Shown piece by piece: positions 63,495-64,000 of a stretch of DNA of 64,000 nt. Source of the stretch: JAUWVG01 sp964633715. Lineage in GTDB: Bacteria > Acidobacteriota > Aminicenantia > Aminicenantales > Aminicenantaceae. The first letter of the stretch is position 1. The number at the start of each line of letters is the position of its first letter. A program made the translations under genes and the position numbers. The notes beneath the pieces are model-generated. The model saw only the letters and a list, made by a program, of their open reading frames with translations, did not search any database and was not told the DNA's origin. The stretch lies in the NCBI GenBank assembly GCA_964633715.1, contig CAZWHQ010000017.1:19896-83895 (forward strand), read 5' to 3'.

Positions 63495-63917
63495 CTACAG
63501 TTTTTCAATAGCCTCTTTGTCCTTGTAGAAGTAGGATAATTCCCAGGCGGCGGTTTCAGGGGCGTCAGAGCCGTGAGTGGAGTTTTTTTCTATGGAAAAA
63601 CCGAATTGACGGCGGATAGTCCCGGGTTCGGCAAGGGCGGGATCGGTTACTCCCATGGTCTTTCTCCAGTGGGAAATGGCATTTTCTCTTTCAAGCTGCA
63701 TGACGACAATTTTGCCTGAGGACATAAATTCCGTAAGGCTTGAGTAGAAAGGTCTGTCTTTGTGGACAATATAAAAACCTTCGGCTTCTTCTTTTGTGAG
63801 GGAAAGCATTTTAAGTCCGGTAATAGTAAATCCTTCATCCTCTATACGCTGGATGATTTTTCCTGTAGCTTTTTTCTTTACGGCATCGGGTTTTATGATG
63901 GCTAATGTTTTTTCCAT
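63495..63917 (-). CDS. ndk: Nucleoside diphosphate kinase
   Basis: A 140-residue enzyme that transfers the gamma-phosphate between nucleoside tri- and diphosphates through a phosphohistidine. The start EKTLAIIKPDAVKKKATGKI, the loop KDRPFYSSL, RKTMGVTDP and the active-site motif NSTHGSDAPETA (His115) are all present. The length is normal. AAGGAG lies five bases upstream of the ATG. It converges on the glycosyltransferase gene with a 12-base gap. The remaining 83 bases to the window end show nothing. Confidence 0.97.
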   Translation of the reverse strand: MEKTLAIIKPDAVKKKATGKIIQRIEDEGFTITGLKMLSLTKEEAEGFYIVHKDRPFYSSLTEFMSSGKIVVMQLERENAISHWRKTMGVTDPALAEPGTIRRQFGFSIEKNSTHGSDAPETAAWELSYFYKDKEAIEKL

Positions 63918-64000
63918 TTCGGCTCCTTATGAATAAGAGGTATTAGTAGAATAAATGTATAACCCAAACCCCGATTTGAGTCAACTTGAGTGTTAAACCC

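Noticed and set aside
1..64000. CRISPR arrays, rRNA or tRNA genes, prophage structural genes
   Set aside because: No regularly spaced repeats, no rRNA-like conserved blocks, no full tRNA cloverleaf and no capsid, terminase or integrase genes were seen.

Overview
The window reads as a chromosomal segment of an uncultured-type bacterium, most likely from the Acidobacteriota/Candidatus Aminicenantes neighbourhood. This is an inference. It rests on the gene style: a VWFA-related protein of the acidobacterial type, PadR regulator plus FtsX/MacB-type permease sets, six-bladed beta-propeller proteins, a tricorn-like protease, C45/C69/M28/M14 hydrolases, Asp-box and TPR proteins, and moderate GC. Ribosome binding sites are mostly clear AGGAGG-type. 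No rRNA, tRNA or CRISPR array was found.

Layout. 1-8.4 kb: the 3' part of a CDF metal exporter, a PadR regulator beside a decayed FtsX permease, two convergent M28 peptidases, a propeller lipoprotein with a frameshifted tail, a methyltransferase and an unknown gene, and an orphan propeller 3' end. 8.5-14.9 kb: a tightly packed molybdenum-hydroxylase operon (Cys-rich protein, FAD subunit, 2Fe-2S subunit, molybdopterin subunit, zinc-finger-like protein, CoxG-like protein) that ends in a secreted C45 Ntn-hydrolase. 14.9-19.6 kb, minus strand: a radical-SAM gene with a small partner, and a three-gene ABC-2 exporter. 19.8-26.8 kb: one operon of an ion-transporter-superfamily permease, a 51-residue membrane peptide, an M14-like deacylase, two paralogous C69 peptidases and a DUF6305-like protein, apparently for peptide or acyl-amino-acid scavenging.

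27-39.5 kb is dominated by damaged genes: a frameshifted HEAT protein, an argininosuccinate lyase remnant, an FtsX remnant, a phoU tail and a gutted medium-chain dehydrogenase. These sit among intact genes for a tricorn-like protease, a transglutaminase-like/TPR protein, a small diheme lipoprotein and a flavodoxin. 39.5-47 kb: a pentaheme cytochrome with a cytochrome/outer-membrane-like protein, then two sulfatases flanking a GH43-like beta-propeller glycosidase, then an IS3-type transposase scar. 47-55 kb: an M28 propeller-peptidase, two convergent genes that share a truncated 3' junction, a 5'-truncated TPR gene, a stand-alone NFACT-R protein, a perfect palindrome, a 36-residue basic protein and the VWFA-related protein. 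55.5-64 kb: a cell-surface operon (nucleotide-transporter-like carrier, GNAT, DUF2334 deacetylase, GT2), a secreted Asp-box protein, a hyaluronan-synthase-like GT2 and ndk.

Two themes stand out. First, the biology is that of a secretory, proteolytic and glycan-degrading heterotroph with periplasmic redox proteins. Second, at least ten genes are broken by internal deletion, truncation, nonsense or frameshift, often leaving a deceptively open reading frame.
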